Shown piece after piece: positions 27,701-35,828 of a stretch of DNA of 64,000 nt. The notes below the pieces were generated by a model. The model saw only the letters and a program-made list of their open reading frames with translations, did not search any database and was not told where the DNA came from. The stretch covers positions 1,488,139 through 1,552,138 of the forward strand of contig NZ_JAASRM010000001.1 in NCBI RefSeq assembly GCF_011761565.1, written 5' to 3'. Source of the stretch: Rhizomicrobium palustre. Lineage in GTDB: Bacteria > Pseudomonadota > Alphaproteobacteria > Micropepsales > Micropepsaceae. The position numbers and the translations under genes are program-made. Numbering within the stretch: position 1 is the stretch's first letter; every line of letters starts with the position of its first letter.

Positions 27701-28158
27701 GCCATGAACGGCTTTTGATGGAAGCCAGGGCGCTCACCGAGCAGAAGCATTTTGATCGCGCCCTCGATCTCATCGGAGTCGATCAACAGGCCGATACGGT
27801 CGCGCTGCGTGCAGAGATCTATTGGAAGAGCGGCAACTGGCCTGTGGCAGCGCAGAAGGCCGAAGAATCGCTCGGTGAACGCTATAAGGACGACAAGCCG
27901 CTGACCGATTCCGAGCGCCAGATCGTGATGCGCGCGGCTGTTGCCTATTCGCTCGCGGGCGATCAGCAAAGCCTAGACCGCTTGCGCAACAATTTCTGGG
28001 CCAAGATGAAAGCCAGCCCCGACGGCAACGGCTTTGCAGTGGTCACCGAGCGCATCGATCTGCAAGGTGTTGCCTTCCGCGATGCCGCCGCCAAGGTCGC
28101 CTCGGTCGATACGCTGAAGGCCTTCATGCTGGATTATTCCAAGCCGCTGACGCGCTGA
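24751..28158 (+). CDS. Large exported AMIN-like/TPR protein of the flagellar operon
   Basis: An 1135-residue protein with a signal peptide cleaved near FGAPAFGA (residue 26). The first 250 residues hold two beta-rich AMIN-like repeats (RLTFALAPSDQVTAQV and FTRVVFDFPRTVPYKVFPGSGKLTISFD). A 90-residue linker of Pro, Ala and Gln follows. Residues from about 600 to 1100 are alpha-helical with TPR-like pairs (ARLKLARFYLGNGFAAEALG, YRDAHNALSG, QHNDKADALFDEVEKSG-type). It starts at the base after the previous stop. TPR proteins of this size follow the motE/pflI genes in related bacteria; its task in the flagellum is not known to me. AMIN domains suggest contact with peptidoglycan. Confidence 0.75.
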   Translation: MNTRLRRIAPFALAGLICFGAPAFGADTVAGATRDGYGRLTFALAPSDQVTAQVTGQVLTISFNRKMGLTPEGIAQSLPGYISSGRVDADGKTYRFALSQTVKLHTTSAPGKFAVDLAPNSYTGTPPDLPQPPPPKKPETDISKLPVLKVRSGAYQNFTRVVFDFPRTVPYKVFPGSGKLTISFDAQINPDFSAIDRQAPPWIKTAGWHLSGFQTIVDFTIDSASGFHDFRDGTHIVLDVLAPKTDADAYRPPGTGKGAVTPMAQSTNAVVAAIHDASSKMGATGAPAKLTQPTKPVTPPPAPQAQPGKPGSGKPGAQPPAQQPAQPAAQPSAQPTAEGQAAIPTPPTDAAATNTVGQVADGHLTKDGAVLVFPGAGRQAAAVFQRGLNVFVVLQDAQPLDVQHLKTQLGAFPTEVEASSGAGSTRLRIALRQPAALAAFAEGANLKVVIAREVNPTAVALGFARNQENPKTASLSTLMTGAQRMERLTDPSAGDELLVIPGMIGRFVPESREYVEFSVMASAAGLVIKPHVDDLSVTVQSPRVTISRASGLMLTPPAMAASTPEALAAAAGSPCFLDLAKWKTLGGPNFLDAQRKLRLDASRAENERSRKARLKLARFYLGNGFAAEALGMINFMQADDPGLASDTQLLTMKAAASLMMGRYRDAHNALSGSQFDQDRHAALWRGLAAAGLEDWEDARANLERAEPVLNSYDSETKAKANLAMAEAAMGTQRLEIADAAMERVPEKLEGSLGILAKLDRARLAAAEHRNDKADALFDEVEKSGNEMYAAEAIYHRITTGLQSGMLKPQQAINGLERLRYRWRGDSLELKTLRKLASIYFSEKRYREGFLTLRVAATNFPNNNEGMAAMDDMRAAFVDLFMHGKADSLPPVQALGLFYDFIELTPIGADGDEMIRRMADRLVKVDLLGPAADLLNYQVTKRLDGVARAQVATRLAMVQLMDHKPQAVLDTLRTTQISTLPDEVSHERLLMEARALTEQKHFDRALDLIGVDQQADTVALRAEIYWKSGNWPVAAQKAEESLGERYKDDKPLTDSERQIVMRAAVAYSLAGDQQSLDRLRNNFWAKMKASPDGNGFAVVTERIDLQGVAFRDAAAKVASVDTLKAFMLDYSKPLTR

Positions 28159-28182
28159 TCAACACCTGGACAGACTCCCTTC

Positions 28183-28221
28183 AAAAACCGCGAGGGATTG
28201 ATTCCGGCTTTCGCGATTTTT
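28183..28221 (+). terminator. Rho-independent terminator of the fliL operon
   Basis: AAAAACCGCGA pairs with TCGCGATTTTT (one C-A mismatch) across a 17-base loop, 25 bases after the TPR gene, and ends in five T. The loop is long. Confidence 0.55.
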
Positions 28222-28402
28222 CTGCCCCCTCCCCTATTTCAGTGGGAATAGCGATGCGCGGTCGGCGTATTAGGCTGTAATGCCCTGACGACCTAAACCT
28301 CGTCTCCTCCAGCAAAGTCAAACAGCGTTAGTGGGGTGAGAAGCGATTGTAGCAATGACGAGAGGCGACTAAGACAAGCCCGAAATCTCCTCGGCGGCGC
28401 GT

Positions 28403-28969
28403 ATGAAATTCTATGATCTCGATCTGGTGCCTGGGCGCGATTGCGGGGATTGCACCATCTGCTGCACGGTGATGGCGATCGACCGGCCAGAAATCCAGAA
28501 AAGAGCGGGCGTCACCTGCCGCCATTGCAGCGACCAGGGCTGCGCCATCTATGACGCCCGCCCTCAGCTCTGCCGCGATTTTCATTGCGGCTGGCGCCAG
28601 CTTCCTATCCTGGCAGAGAGCTGGCGGCCGGATATTTCGGGCGTCTTTACGGAAATCGAAGTGATCGAGGACGAGACCGCAATCAGCCTGGTCTTGATCG
28701 GAAATCCCTTGAAGACCATCCGCCAGAGCTGGTTCCTGGATTTCATTATCACCGGTGTGGAAGGCGGCGTGCCGCTATATTTAGGCCTGCCGGGACCGGA
28801 TGGCTTTCAGGGCGCCAGCCTTCCCATCACCACCCGCCAGATGGCCGAGGCCGCCGCGACCAGCCGCGCCGCGGTGAAAGTGCTGCTCGAAAAAGAGCTG
28901 AAACGGCTCACGGCACATGAATTCGAACCCAGAACCTTTGCCTATAGCGGCAAGGATTTCGGGCGATGA
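28403..28969 (+). CDS. YkgJ family cysteine-cluster protein
   Basis: A 188-residue soluble protein. Eight or more cysteines are clustered in the first 65 residues: CGDCTICC at about 14-21, then CRHCSDQGC near 39-47, CRDFHCGW near 58-65. This is the CxxCxxCC pattern of the YkgJ/Fe-S-Zn-binding family (PF03692), whose members are proposed to bind zinc or iron-sulphur centres; their function is largely unknown. The C-terminal half has no motif I recognise. It stands alone between the flagellar operon and a chemoreceptor. The 244 bases before it hold a terminator and, presumably, its promoter. Confidence 0.8.
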   Translation: MKFYDLDLVPGRDCGDCTICCTVMAIDRPEIQKRAGVTCRHCSDQGCAIYDARPQLCRDFHCGWRQLPILAESWRPDISGVFTEIEVIEDETAISLVLIGNPLKTIRQSWFLDFIITGVEGGVPLYLGLPGPDGFQGASLPITTRQMAEAAATSRAAVKVLLEKELKRLTAHEFEPRTFAYSGKDFGR

Positions 28970-29154
28970 CCTGCCCCCGCCGACCGTCGGGCGCATATTT
29001 GCCTCTGTAAAACTTACAAACCTATTGCGCGAATTCCCGCAAAACCTGCGTTTTCCCAGTCTGGTCAAACACCTATGCGCCATTTAGAGCGATACCGGTT
29101 TACCACTTCTCCAGCACTTATCCGCATTATCCCGCCAAAGCGGTGTAGGGCAGT

Positions 29155-30858
29155 ATGCGGTTCAAAAAATCCAGCCTGGAACGGCAATTCCTGATGATCG
29201 TCGGCCTTGGACTGCTACTTGCGACCGCGGGTATCGCGCGGCTTGCCTGGTGGTCACAAACCAAAGCGATTGAGGATCGGCTACACAGCCTCTCGGCCAA
29301 CGAGATGCAATCGCTTGATGCGCTGGTCAATGCGGCGATGCTGGCACGGCTTTCCGATTCCAACAATGTGGCGCTCAACGTCTTCGATGGCTGGTTCGCC
29401 CAGCGCAATGCCGATTATCCCGGTGCCTTGTGGAGCGCCTGGAACACGCCCATGGCCGAGGTGGTGGCCAAGACCGATCCTCAAAAGAAGATCAAGCGCA
29501 CGCGCGACACTATCGATGAAGAGGTGATCCGCACCAAGGCGCCGGTGGCGCGATTTGTGGGAGACACATACCGCTTCTCCACCCCTGTGATTCTGGGCGG
29601 CACCAAAGCGACGGCGCGGGCCGAATGCTATGCCTGCCATGCCGCACCGATGGGCCAGAACAAAGGCGATGTCATCGCGGTGTTTTCCTCCAGCCTTTCG
29701 GCCAAGAAGGACCTCGCCGAGCGCGACCAGAATGTGAAAATGCTGGTGATGGGCGCGGTGAGTTTTTCGCTTCTTCTGCTCATCGCCATCAAGCTGACGT
29801 TCAAGACCGTGGTCGCCCGCCCCTTGGAACGGATGATCCGCGCCATGACGGCGCTGGCGGGCCGCGATACGAGCTATGAGGTGCCGCATTTAAACCGCAG
29901 CGATGAGATCGGCCAGACCGCGCGCGCCGTGCAGGTGTTCAAAGAAAGCATGATCGAAACCCAACGCCTGACACAGCAGGAAAAGGCCGAGCAGGCAGCC
30001 AAGGTGAAGCGGGCGCAGCATCTGGAAGACTTGACCCAAAAATTCCAGGCCTCCACAGGCTCGATGGTGGAGCAACTTTCCGAAGCCGCCTCTGAGCTAA
30101 AGACCGCCGCCAAGGCGATGCATGACACGGCGGAAAAGGCGAGCCGCCATTCGCTGAGCGTGGCCGAGGCGATCGATACCGCGTCGGAAAACGTCAATGC
30201 GGTGGCAGCTTCCACCGAACAGCTCACCGCCTCCATCGACGGCATCCGCAGCCATGTGAAACAGGCTGCGACCATCGCAGGCCGCGCCGTCAACGAAGCC
30301 CAGCAGACCGACAGCATCGTGCAGACGCTCTCCAGCGCCGCCGCCAAGATCAGCAATATCGTGGAGATGATCGGCACCATCGCCAACCAGACAAACCTGT
30401 TGGCGTTGAATGCGGGCGTGGAAGCGGCCCGCGCAGGCGATGCGGGACGCGGCTTTGCCGTGGTGGCCGCCGAAGTGAAGCTGCTCGCCAATAAGACCGC
30501 CGAGGCGACGCGCGAGATCGCCACGGAAATCCGCCAGATTCAGGAATGGTCAGGTCAGGCCGTGACCGCGATCAACAGCGTGGGCGGCACCATCCGCGAA
30601 ATCAGCGACATCGCGTCGGCGATCGATGGTGAGGTGGAACAGCAGCGTCTCGCCACCCAAGCCATCGCCAAGAACGCGCAGGATACCGCGCATAAAACGA
30701 GCGAAGTGTCGCGCAACATCAACACGGTGCGCGCGGCCTCGGAGGAAACCGGCGAAGTCTCCGAACAGGTGCTGGGCTCCGCCGGACATCTCGCCGAGCA
30801 GTCCGATCAGCTTTCCGCCGATGTGAACAGCTTCATCAAACAAATCGGCGCGGCGTAA
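29155..30858 (+). CDS. Methyl-accepting chemotaxis protein with periplasmic CxxCH haem-type sensor domain
   Basis: A 567-residue receptor. A helix at about 12-32 is followed by a periplasmic domain (33-192) of the Tll0287-like/DUF3365 type with [15 protein letters not shown] at residues 158-162 is a c-type haem attachment motif. A second helix (193-216) leads to HAMP ([16 protein letters not shown]) and a methyl-accepting domain with the conserved hairpin tip [20 protein letters not shown] and [12 protein letters not shown]. It signals to CheA/CheW; the haem would sense redox state or a gas. No CheW-binding C-terminal pentapeptide (NWETF) is present. It has its own promoter region of 185 bases. 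Its neighbours give no further clue. Confidence 0.9.
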   Translation: MRFKKSSLERQFLMIVGLGLLLATAGIARLAWWSQTKAIEDRLHSLSANEMQSLDALVNAAMLARLSDSNNVALNVFDGWFAQRNADYPGALWSAWNTPMAEVVAKTDPQKKIKRTRDTIDEEVIRTKAPVARFVGDTYRFSTPVILGGTKATARAECYACHAAPMGQNKGDVIAVFSSSLSAKKDLAERDQNVKMLVMGAVSFSLLLLIAIKLTFKTVVARPLERMIRAMTALAGRDTSYEVPHLNRSDEIGQTARAVQVFKESMIETQRLTQQEKAEQAAKVKRAQHLEDLTQKFQASTGSMVEQLSEAASELKTAAKAMHDTAEKASRHSLSVAEAIDTASENVNAVAASTEQLTASIDGIRSHVKQAATIAGRAVNEAQQTDSIVQTLSSAAAKISNIVEMIGTIANQTNLLALNAGVEAARAGDAGRGFAVVAAEVKLLANKTAEATREIATEIRQIQEWSGQAVTAINSVGGTIREISDIASAIDGEVEQQRLATQAIAKNAQDTAHKTSEVSRNINTVRAASEETGEVSEQVLGSAGHLAEQSDQLSADVNSFIKQIGAA

Positions 30859-30887
30859 GCGGCTGCTTCTCCTCCCCAAGGCATCTC

Positions 30888-31030
30888 ATCCCGGACGCGT
30901 CCGCACCAATCCTGGTATTGGCACATGGGACGCGATCCGGGATCAACTTCGACGCTGTCCAGATTTCCTGTTGGGTCCCGGGTCTGACAACATCGCGCGG
31001 TGCGCAGTCCTGCTCGCCCGGGATGACAAA
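30888..31030. repeat. Palindromic intergenic repeat (REP/BIME-like)
   Basis: ATCCCGGACGCGTCC at 30888 pairs with GGGACGCGATCCGGGAT ending at 30943, with one bulge and an inner CCAAT/ATTGG stem. A second, shorter pair, GTCCCGGG and CCCGGGAT, spans about 30975-31023. It lies after the chemoreceptor stop. Such CCCGGGATGAC palindromes are often scattered through alphaproteobacterial genomes, but no second copy is seen in this window. Confidence 0.55.
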
Positions 31031-31060
31031 TGGAGTTGATCTGACTGGGCGTTCTTCAAC

Positions 31061-32305
31061 TCACCGCCCCAGCTTCACCGCTTTGCCGTCGCTGCCCAGC
31101 CCCGGCTTGAGGCCCATCAGCTTTAGCACAGTCGGCGCGACGTCGATCATTTCCACCCGCGGCAGGACTTTGCCTTTCGCGATGCCTGGGCCCCAAGCGT
31201 AGAAAATCGCATGCATGGCTTCCACATCCGGTTTGAAGCCGTGCTTGGAGTTGAACCATTTATTCTGAGGTTCATAGACCACCGGGCCGGAGACGTTCTC
31301 CTCGGCCTTGGCATCGGCTTCTTTCATGATTTCCGGACCTTCGAAATCATAAGGCGGGCGTGTGATGAGCAGAATGTCGCCGACGCGCGCGCTCGTGCCG
31401 ATATGGGCATAGGAAGGAAAATGACCCTTCTCATAGGTCTCAAAAACATCGCTATAGGTTTTCAGCGCCGCAAGGATGGCGGCCTTATCCTGACCGGGCT
31501 TTAGATAGAGCATTGCCGAGCCGGAACCATAGGCGACATCAGCCTCGAAATGATGCTGTGCTCTGAGCTTGCCGAGATTGATGACCTTTTCGACTTTGGT
31601 CATGCCATGGTCAGCGCCAATGATCAGGGTGGGCTTGCGCGCCGCAGGCAAGGCTTGCAACGCGGCGATCAGTTTTCCGACCACCGCGTCGGCCTTGGCC
31701 ACGACCGCTTTGGTCTTATCGCCATGCACGCCATCGCCATGGGCGACCGAGTCCGGATAGTCGAAGTAGAGCGTGACCAGACGGGTGCCGCCATTCAGGG
31801 CCGCGACCGCCTTGGCGATGATGGTGTCGTCACTATCATGCTGGGACCAGGGTACTTCCTCATTGATCACATCCGCGGTGGGGCCAGTCTTGCTCGACCA
31901 GCGGCCGACGATATTGAACGCAGCGGTCGAAACACCCTGGCGCTTGGCCGCCTGCCAGAAGGTTTCGCAGCCGGTACGCCAAGCCGCGTCGGCGCGATCC
32001 ATCTTGGTGCCGTAAGCGCCCAGCGTGGGATCGAGAAACTCATTGGAGACGATGCCATGATGGGCCGGCCAGCAGCCGGTGGCAAAGCTGGTATGGTTCA
32101 CCATCGACAATGTCGGGAAGACCGGCACGAGATGACGTGAGGAAACCCCTTCGCGGGCGAGGCGATCAAAATTAGGCGTCACCACCCCTTCCATCATGAA
32201 GGGTGAGAAGCCATCGAACAGCACCACCACGGTTGTACGGCTGTCTGCGAGCGCGGGTGCGGCAAGCAGCAGGAAAACAGCAAAAAGATATTTCATGCGG
32301 CGCAT
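31061..32305 (-). CDS. Exported type I phosphodiesterase/nucleotide pyrophosphatase
   Basis: A 414-residue member of the alkaline phosphatase superfamily (NPP group). The signal peptide ends near PALADS. Metal and nucleophile motifs are visible: VVVLFDGFSP (first Asp), FPTLSMVNHTSFATG with the nucleophile Thr of TLS, YFDYPDSVAHGDG, and IIGADHGM (Asp-His). HGFKPDVEAMHAIFYAWGPG near the end carries the last His. Such enzymes hydrolyse nucleotide or phosphodiester bonds in the periplasm. The ATG at 32305 has AGAGG nine bases before; a second ATG lies nine bases in. Confidence 0.88.
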   Translation of the reverse strand: MRRMKYLFAVFLLLAAPALADSRTTVVVLFDGFSPFMMEGVVTPNFDRLAREGVSSRHLVPVFPTLSMVNHTSFATGCWPAHHGIVSNEFLDPTLGAYGTKMDRADAAWRTGCETFWQAAKRQGVSTAAFNIVGRWSSKTGPTADVINEEVPWSQHDSDDTIIAKAVAALNGGTRLVTLYFDYPDSVAHGDGVHGDKTKAVVAKADAVVGKLIAALQALPAARKPTLIIGADHGMTKVEKVINLGKLRAQHHFEADVAYGSGSAMLYLKPGQDKAAILAALKTYSDVFETYEKGHFPSYAHIGTSARVGDILLITRPPYDFEGPEIMKEADAKAEENVSGPVVYEPQNKWFNSKHGFKPDVEAMHAIFYAWGPGIAKGKVLPRVEMIDVAPTVLKLMGLKPGLGSDGKAVKLGR

Positions 32306-32420
32306 GCGAGGCCTCTGTACTTGTAATGATGGGGGGATATACCCCTCACTTTCGCTCCGTAAGCCCTTAGCGCTCCGATTCGACATTGGTGCGACAAACA
32401 CCGCCTTCAAGGAGACCAAG

Positions 32421-33470
32421 ATGCCTATTTCCGTCGTCGGCTATGCGGCCGCCTCGCCTACTTCCGATCTCGCGCCCTATAGCTTCGAGCGCCGCGATCC
32501 CAAGCCGGATGATGTGGTGATCGATATTCTTTATTGCGGCGTGTGCCATTCCGATCTGCACACCGCGCGCAACGACTGGGGCGGGACACAATATCCCAAC
32601 GTGCCCGGCCATGAGATCGTCGGGCGCGTGATCGAGGTCGGCGGCGCGGTGACCAAATTCAAGGCGGGCGACGCGGTGGGCGTGGGCTGTCTTGTGGATT
32701 CCTGCCGCGAATGCGAGCCTTGCCAGCACGGTCAGGAGAATTACTGCGAGAGCAAGGTCTTCACCTATAGCAGCATCGACAAAGACGGCGCGCTTACCCA
32801 GGGCGGCTATTCCACTAAGGTGGTCGTCTCTGAACGCTTTGTCTTGAAGCTGCCCGAAGGCATGGATCTGAAAGGGGCCGCGCCGCTTCTCTGCGCCGGC
32901 ATCACCACCTATTCGCCGCTACGCTATTGGGGCATTTCACGCGGCGACCGCGTGGCCGTGACCGGGCTTGGCGGGCTTGGCCATATGGCAATCAAAATCG
33001 CAAAGGCGATGGGCGCCGAAGTGACCCTCTTCTCGCGTTCGCCCGGCAAGGAAGCGGATGCCCGCCGCCTTGGCGCGGATAACGTCGTGATCTCCACCGA
33101 TGCCGCTGCCATGGCGAAGGTGAAGGGACGCTTCTCCTTCATCTTGGATACCGTACCGTATGATCACGATCTCAACCCTTATATTCCCACCCTTTCGGTG
33201 GACGGCACGCTGGTGCTGGTAGGCTATCTCGGTCCATTGGGCTCACCGCTCAACACCGCGCCGCTGGTCCTGGAACGCAAGGCCGTCGCGGGTTCATTGA
33301 TCGGCGGCCTGCCGGAAACCCAGGAGATGCTCGATTTCTGCGGCGAACATAACATCGCCGCCGATGTCGAAATGATAGCTATGCATGAGATCAACGAGGC
33401 TTACGCGAGGATGCTGAAGAGCGACGTGAAGTACCGCTTCGTCATCGACATGGCGAGCTTGAAGGGATGA
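32421..33470 (+). CDS. Zinc-dependent NAD(P) alcohol/aldehyde dehydrogenase (YahK/CAD type)
   Basis: A 349-residue medium-chain dehydrogenase. Catalytic zinc ligands: Cys of GVCHSD (with His) and Cys of PLLCAG; the GHE motif is PGHEIVGRV; the structural zinc lobe is DSCRECEPCQHGQENYC (four Cys). The cofactor loop is VTGLGGLGHMAIKIAKAMG, with LFSRSPGK after it, which suggests NADP. These enzymes reduce a broad range of aldehydes. AAGGAG lies nine bases before the ATG. An HxlR regulator follows in the same direction, and such regulators often control oxidoreductases. Confidence 0.93.
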   Translation: MPISVVGYAAASPTSDLAPYSFERRDPKPDDVVIDILYCGVCHSDLHTARNDWGGTQYPNVPGHEIVGRVIEVGGAVTKFKAGDAVGVGCLVDSCRECEPCQHGQENYCESKVFTYSSIDKDGALTQGGYSTKVVVSERFVLKLPEGMDLKGAAPLLCAGITTYSPLRYWGISRGDRVAVTGLGGLGHMAIKIAKAMGAEVTLFSRSPGKEADARRLGADNVVISTDAAAMAKVKGRFSFILDTVPYDHDLNPYIPTLSVDGTLVLVGYLGPLGSPLNTAPLVLERKAVAGSLIGGLPETQEMLDFCGEHNIAADVEMIAMHEINEAYARMLKSDVKYRFVIDMASLKG

Positions 33471-33706
33471 TTTGACCAAAGCTGCCGCGCATTCCGTTCA
33501 TTTAGACAGGGTGCGCGGCGCTTAAGCCGCAATCAGAGATTCAGGTGTAACAACCCTTTTGAGATCGATTGTATTTTTTTAGACAGACAACCCTCAAAAT
33601 CTGTCGAAAGAGCCCGGAAATATACGCAAAGCGCGAAGAACTGTGCGAAGTATCTGCGCCGAAAACCCCACGCGATCCGACCCTCGCGTCTCTGCGCTGC
33701 GTATGT

Positions 33707-34096
33707 ATGCCAAACAATTCGAAGTTCGAGCTCGAAGCAAAGTATTTTCAGGACATGCCGGTCTATTGGCTGGTGCGCCAGTTGGCCGATCGCTGGTCTT
33801 TGCCGGTCATTGCTGAGCTGTGCCGCGGCACGCAGCGCTTCTTAGAGTTGAAGCGCGCCCTGGAACCTGTATCAAAACGGATGCTCACCCTCACTTTGCG
33901 AAGGCTGATGGCGGCTGGGTTTGTCGAGCGCCATATGCAGGACACCAATCCACCACAGGTGAGCTATGCGCTGTCACCGCTGGGGCATTCGCTGGGCGAG
34001 GCGCTGAAATCCCTCAACGCCTGGACCAAGCTGCATCACGCGACCTTCGCGGCCGCGCTGAAAAGAGATCAGCGCGCCAGCGACCAGGATTTGTAA
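33707..34096 (+). CDS. HxlR family winged-helix transcriptional regulator
   Basis: A 129-residue HxlR-type DNA-binding protein: PVYWLVRQLADRWSLPVIAELC, then QRFLELKRALEPVSKRMLTLTLRRLMAAGFVERH as the winged helix, and VSYALSPLGHSLGEALKSLNAW at the C-terminus. The cysteine that many HxlR proteins carry just before the first helix is absent here (MPVYW instead of CPV). The ATG at 33707 is chosen by family length; the open frame extends 46 residues upstream. Its 3' end overlaps rppH by 28 bases on the other strand. The zinc dehydrogenase just upstream is the most likely target. Confidence 0.85.
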   Translation: MPNNSKFELEAKYFQDMPVYWLVRQLADRWSLPVIAELCRGTQRFLELKRALEPVSKRMLTLTLRRLMAAGFVERHMQDTNPPQVSYALSPLGHSLGEALKSLNAWTKLHHATFAAALKRDQRASDQDL

Positions 34097-34554
34097 GCGG
34101 CCACGATCTCGGCATAGATCTCGCGCTTGAACGGCACGATGAGATCCAAAAGCTCATCCACCTTGGCCCAGCGCCATTCGGCGAATTCCGGCTCATGGCG
34201 GGTAAGATCGATATCGCTGTCTTGGCCTAGGAAGCGCAGCACGAACCAGGACTGCTTCTGGCCGCGATATTTGCCATGCAGCGCCACGCCGAGAAGATGC
34301 GGCGGCAGATCATAGGCAAAATCGCCCGGCAGGCGGCCGATGATTTCCGCCTTGTCAGTGCCGACCTCTTCGCCGAGTTCACGCATGGCGGCTTCTTCAT
34401 CCGCCTCGCCCTTATCGACGCCGCCTTGCGGCATCTGCCAGCTTTCCACCGTCTGATCGATGCGGCGGCCGACAAACACCTCGCCAGCCGCGTTCAGGAG
34501 CATGATGCCCACGCCCCGGCGATAGGGAAGGTCTTCGGCTTTCACGGTTTTCAT
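34069..34554 (-). CDS. rppH: RNA pyrophosphohydrolase (Nudix)
   Basis: A 161-residue Nudix enzyme that removes pyrophosphate from the 5' end of mRNA and starts decay, or hydrolyses dinucleoside polyphosphates. The Nudix box reads GGVDKGEADEEAAMRELGEEVG. RRGVGIMLLNAAGEVFVGRR and ESWQMPQGG at the N-terminus and WFVLRFLG are typical of RppH. It is the last gene of a leftward run (gpmA, envC-like, ctpA, deacetylase), 14 bases after the deacetylase gene, an arrangement common in Alphaproteobacteria. Confidence 0.93.
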   Translation of the reverse strand: MKTVKAEDLPYRRGVGIMLLNAAGEVFVGRRIDQTVESWQMPQGGVDKGEADEEAAMRELGEEVGTDKAEIIGRLPGDFAYDLPPHLLGVALHGKYRGQKQSWFVLRFLGQDSDIDLTRHEPEFAEWRWAKVDELLDLIVPFKREIYAEIVAAYKSWSLAR

Positions 34555-34568
34555 GATGGACGACGCTG

Positions 34569-35735
34569 CTATTTCTTTTCCGGCGCGACTATTGCCGAAA
34601 CCGGCGCCAGAACAAAGCCCCGTCCTGCAAGCCCGCGCGACCAGAGCAGAACCCGCTCCATGGTGACGGGATAGGATGAGCCATAGCCCGCAGCAGAACC
34701 TTTCGCCCGCGCTTCTGCCTCAAGATCGGCGAGGCGATGATCGATCTCCATCGAGGCCTGGATAGAATCGATGGCTTGACTGGCACCCACCACCGGCGCA
34801 CCGAGGCGGCCCCCCACATCCTTGGCGACGGAATGGTTGGTGGTGCCATTGTCGAAGAACAAAAGCCCGCGCCGCATCAGATAGGTGAGCATCGGTTCCA
34901 CCGAACCGCTTTCGGAGAGGAAGCGCCCGCCGAGAAGATTGGTGACGCCCACATAGCCGGTCATGCGCGACAAGGACCAGGAGAGGCGCTTGGTGTTGCC
35001 TTCCTCACCCACCGAGGAGCGCAAGGTGTATTGGCCCGGATCGGAATCGGGAAAATCATAGGGCTCCATCGGCACCTGGAGCAGCACTTCATGGCCCTTC
35101 TGGCGCGCCAGTGCCACCCAGCGCTGCACATCGACGGCGTAGGGAACAAAGGCCAGGGTCACTTCGCGCGGCAGATTGTTGATCGCGGCCTCGGTGGCGC
35201 GCGCCGACATGCCAAGCCCGCCGACCACAATGGCGATGCGCGGACGATTTCCGCCCGCCACCGCACCCGCATAAGCGCGCATCGGCATCAGGCCGGTATC
35301 GGAAATGCGCGGGATGAACCCATCCGGCGTTTTCTCGAGCAGGGCAGGGTTGGCGACATTCGGCCCGCCGGTGAGCGGGGGCAGGGCGACCGGCGGCGCG
35401 GCGACGGCTTCCTGCACCGCGATGGCGGGCTGGGGCGGCGGCAGCGCGGCGAGGGCGGACTTCTCGGAGGGCGACAGATCGGCGGGGACGATCCCGCCCG
35501 CGGGGGTCTCGAACACTTGCGGCAGGGGCGGGGCGGGTGCGGGTTTTTCCGCAGCGGCGGTTTTGGCAGGGGTGGCCAGCTTCTCGATGGCGGCGGTGAT
35601 GATTTGCGGCGCGCTTTCGGCATGGCCGAAAAGCTCAACCCAGAGGACGATCCCGCTGAGGAGGAAAATGAGCACGAGCCAGCCCAAGCCCAGAACGAGG
35701 GCGGCTCGTTTCCCGGTCGTGCCTATGGCTGCCAT
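34569..35735 (-). CDS. Divergent polysaccharide deacetylase (YibQ/Polysacc_deac_2)
   Basis: A 388-residue protein: one N-terminal helix (about 12-34), a Pro/Ala-rich linker to about residue 160, then the DUF610/Polysacc_deac_2 domain. Visible in it: IAIVVGGLGMSARATEAAI (usual VIDDxG Asp is replaced by Gly), LAFVPYA, HEVLLQVPMEPYDFP, MTGYVGVTNLLGGRFL and GLLFFDNGTTNHS. The family is related to NodB deacetylases and may act on peptidoglycan or another glycan in the periplasm. It follows ctpA, with a hairpin between. Confidence 0.85.
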   Translation of the reverse strand: MAAIGTTGKRAALVLGLGWLVLIFLLSGIVLWVELFGHAESAPQIITAAIEKLATPAKTAAAEKPAPAPPLPQVFETPAGGIVPADLSPSEKSALAALPPPQPAIAVQEAVAAPPVALPPLTGGPNVANPALLEKTPDGFIPRISDTGLMPMRAYAGAVAGGNRPRIAIVVGGLGMSARATEAAINNLPREVTLAFVPYAVDVQRWVALARQKGHEVLLQVPMEPYDFPDSDPGQYTLRSSVGEEGNTKRLSWSLSRMTGYVGVTNLLGGRFLSESGSVEPMLTYLMRRGLLFFDNGTTNHSVAKDVGGRLGAPVVGASQAIDSIQASMEIDHRLADLEAEARAKGSAAGYGSSYPVTMERVLLWSRGLAGRGFVLAPVSAIVAPEKK

Positions 35736-35779
35736 GGCATTAGGTTAAGCGCCTTCATGGTTTCACCCCAGTTAAGATT

Positions 35780-35810
35780 AAGGCCGGAAACGGACATTTC
35801 CGGCCTTTTC
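35780..35810. terminator. Hairpin between ctpA and the deacetylase gene
   Basis: AAGGCCGGAAA pairs with TTTCCGGCCTT over a 6-base loop. The better T-tract is on the plus strand; the leftward operon reads TTAATCTTAAC there. It may attenuate transcription after ctpA rather than stop it. Confidence 0.6.
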
Positions 35811-35828
35811 TCGCTGATGTGGGGCTGG

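Noticed and set aside
34069..34096. The tail overlap of the HxlR gene and rppH as a sign of a false gene
   Set aside because: Both proteins have complete family motifs and usual lengths; a 28-base convergent overlap is acceptable.
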